Shown here: positions 6,251-6,433 of the stretch, piece by piece
Position numbering within the stretch: position 1 is the stretch's first letter
How the letters are laid out: every line of letters begins with the position of its first letter
Origin: Oscillospiraceae bacterium
Lineage (GTDB): Bacteria > Bacillota > Clostridia > Oscillospirales > Oscillospiraceae
Direction of reading: 5' to 3'
Assembly: GCA_020866945.1 (NCBI GenBank)
Contig: JAJBVW010000096.1
Coordinates: forward strand, 1 to 6,433
Length of the DNA: 6,433 nucleotides
Notes under the pieces: model-generated
What the model was told of the DNA's origin: nothing
Databases searched by the model: none
What the model saw: only the letters and a program-made list of their open reading frames with translations
Made by a program: the position numbers and the translations under genes

Positions 6251-6337
6251 GACCCCCTGCCAAATAAAAAAACCTCCAGTGACCAGCAAACCGTTGGGGC
6301 GCAAGGGTTTGGTCACTGGAGGAGCCTCCAATGACCA
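6228..6337. repeat. four alternating, nested inverted-repeat arms
   Basis: Four related arms alternate in orientation: TCATTGGAGG (6228-6237), CCTCCAGTGACCA (6273-6285), TGGTCACTGGAGG (6310-6322) and CCTCCAATGACCA (6325-6337). The inner two are exact complements, and so are the outer two over ten bases; the outer pair carries A/T where the inner pair carries G/C. Arms 3 and 4 can also pair with each other, with one mismatch, around AG. The first arm overlaps the end of the upstream coding sequence. Confidence 0.8.
6266..6322 (-). terminator. rho-independent terminator for leftward transcription
   Basis: A 12-bp perfect stem (6273-6284 with 6311-6322), extended by AAACC/GGTTT (6288-6292 with 6306-6310), is followed on the minus strand by seven T residues (complement of 6266-6272). 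No T-tract follows it on the plus strand. This implies a convergent gene to the right. It could still slow + strand transcription from the upstream gene. Confidence 0.7.
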
Positions 6338-6341
6338 ATCG

Positions 6342-6403
6342 GGGAAATAATAATTTATAATAATATATATTATAATAGATTTTATCTATTAAATTTCTTT
6401 CCC
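6342..6403. other. AT-only palindromic island
   Basis: GGGAAA (6342-6347) and TTTCCC (6398-6403) bracket about 50 bases made almost entirely of A and T in an otherwise GC-rich window. Inside are the perfect 14-bp palindrome at 6360-6373 (ATAATATATATTAT) and an 8-bp stem TAATAGAT/ATCTATTA (6373-6380 with 6384-6391). It could be a DNA unwinding element, an AT-rich promoter region or a decayed integration junction. Confidence 0.55.
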
Positions 6404-6433
6404 GGCACGAATTCTTCCAAGTGTCCCGGTTGG
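6382..6433 (-). CDS. possible 3' end of a convergent gene (partial)
   Basis: On the minus strand one frame enters from the window edge and reads QPGHLEEFVPGKKFNR before a TAA at 6384-6382. The minus-strand terminator 60 bases further on is consistent with a gene ending here. Only 16 residues are visible, so no family can be assigned, and a chance open frame is possible. Confidence 0.3.
   Translation of the reverse strand, partial: QPGHLEEFVPGKKFNR

Overview
The window looks like chromosomal or integrated DNA from a GC-rich, low-lysine Gram-positive anaerobe, most likely a gut Clostridia member of the Oscillospiraceae type. This is an inference from strong GGAGG ribosome binding sites, TTGACT/TATAAT promoters, an S-P-x-T-G-D surface-protein C-terminus with X2-like repeats, and sequences matching the Spo0A-box consensus. 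All complete genes lie on the + strand.

Layout. (1) 1-218: decayed 3' end of a D-2-hydroxyacid (D-lactate) dehydrogenase gene with an in-frame amber stop. (2) 219-606: gene-free leader with an A/T palindrome, a near-consensus sigma-A promoter (TTGACT-17-TATAAT) and an AGGAGG site. (3) 607-3339: a 910-residue secreted, membrane-anchored, extremely acidic surface protein with about five X2/Ig-like repeats. (4) 3362-3440: two 37-bp tandem copies of a hairpin, the second ending in a T-tract and acting as terminator. (5) 3461-3506: a long hairpin that buries the ribosome binding site and start codon of the next gene. (6) 3503-4057: a MntP-family manganese efflux pump. (7) 4053-4199: fifteen consecutive TTCGACA-like heptamers spaced at exactly 10 bp. 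TTCGACA is the reverse complement of the Spo0A box TGTCGAA. (8) 4318-4346: promoter, then 4385-6250: a 621-residue zinc-ribbon/Toprim/RepA-like ATPase protein typical of mobile-element replication modules. (9) 6228-6433: nested inverted repeats, a minus-strand terminator, an AT-only palindromic island and perhaps the end of a convergent gene.

How it fits together. The left half looks like ordinary host genes (a dead dehydrogenase, a surface protein and a metal exporter). The right half, from about 4050 on, resembles a replication module: a helically phased iteron array, a promoter, a primase/helicase-like protein, then palindromes and an AT-rich island. The most interesting idea is that the array is either an iteron or centromere set for a mobile replicon, or a dense Spo0A-binding platform tying that module to the host sporulation regulator. 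The array is directly visible; its function is inferred.
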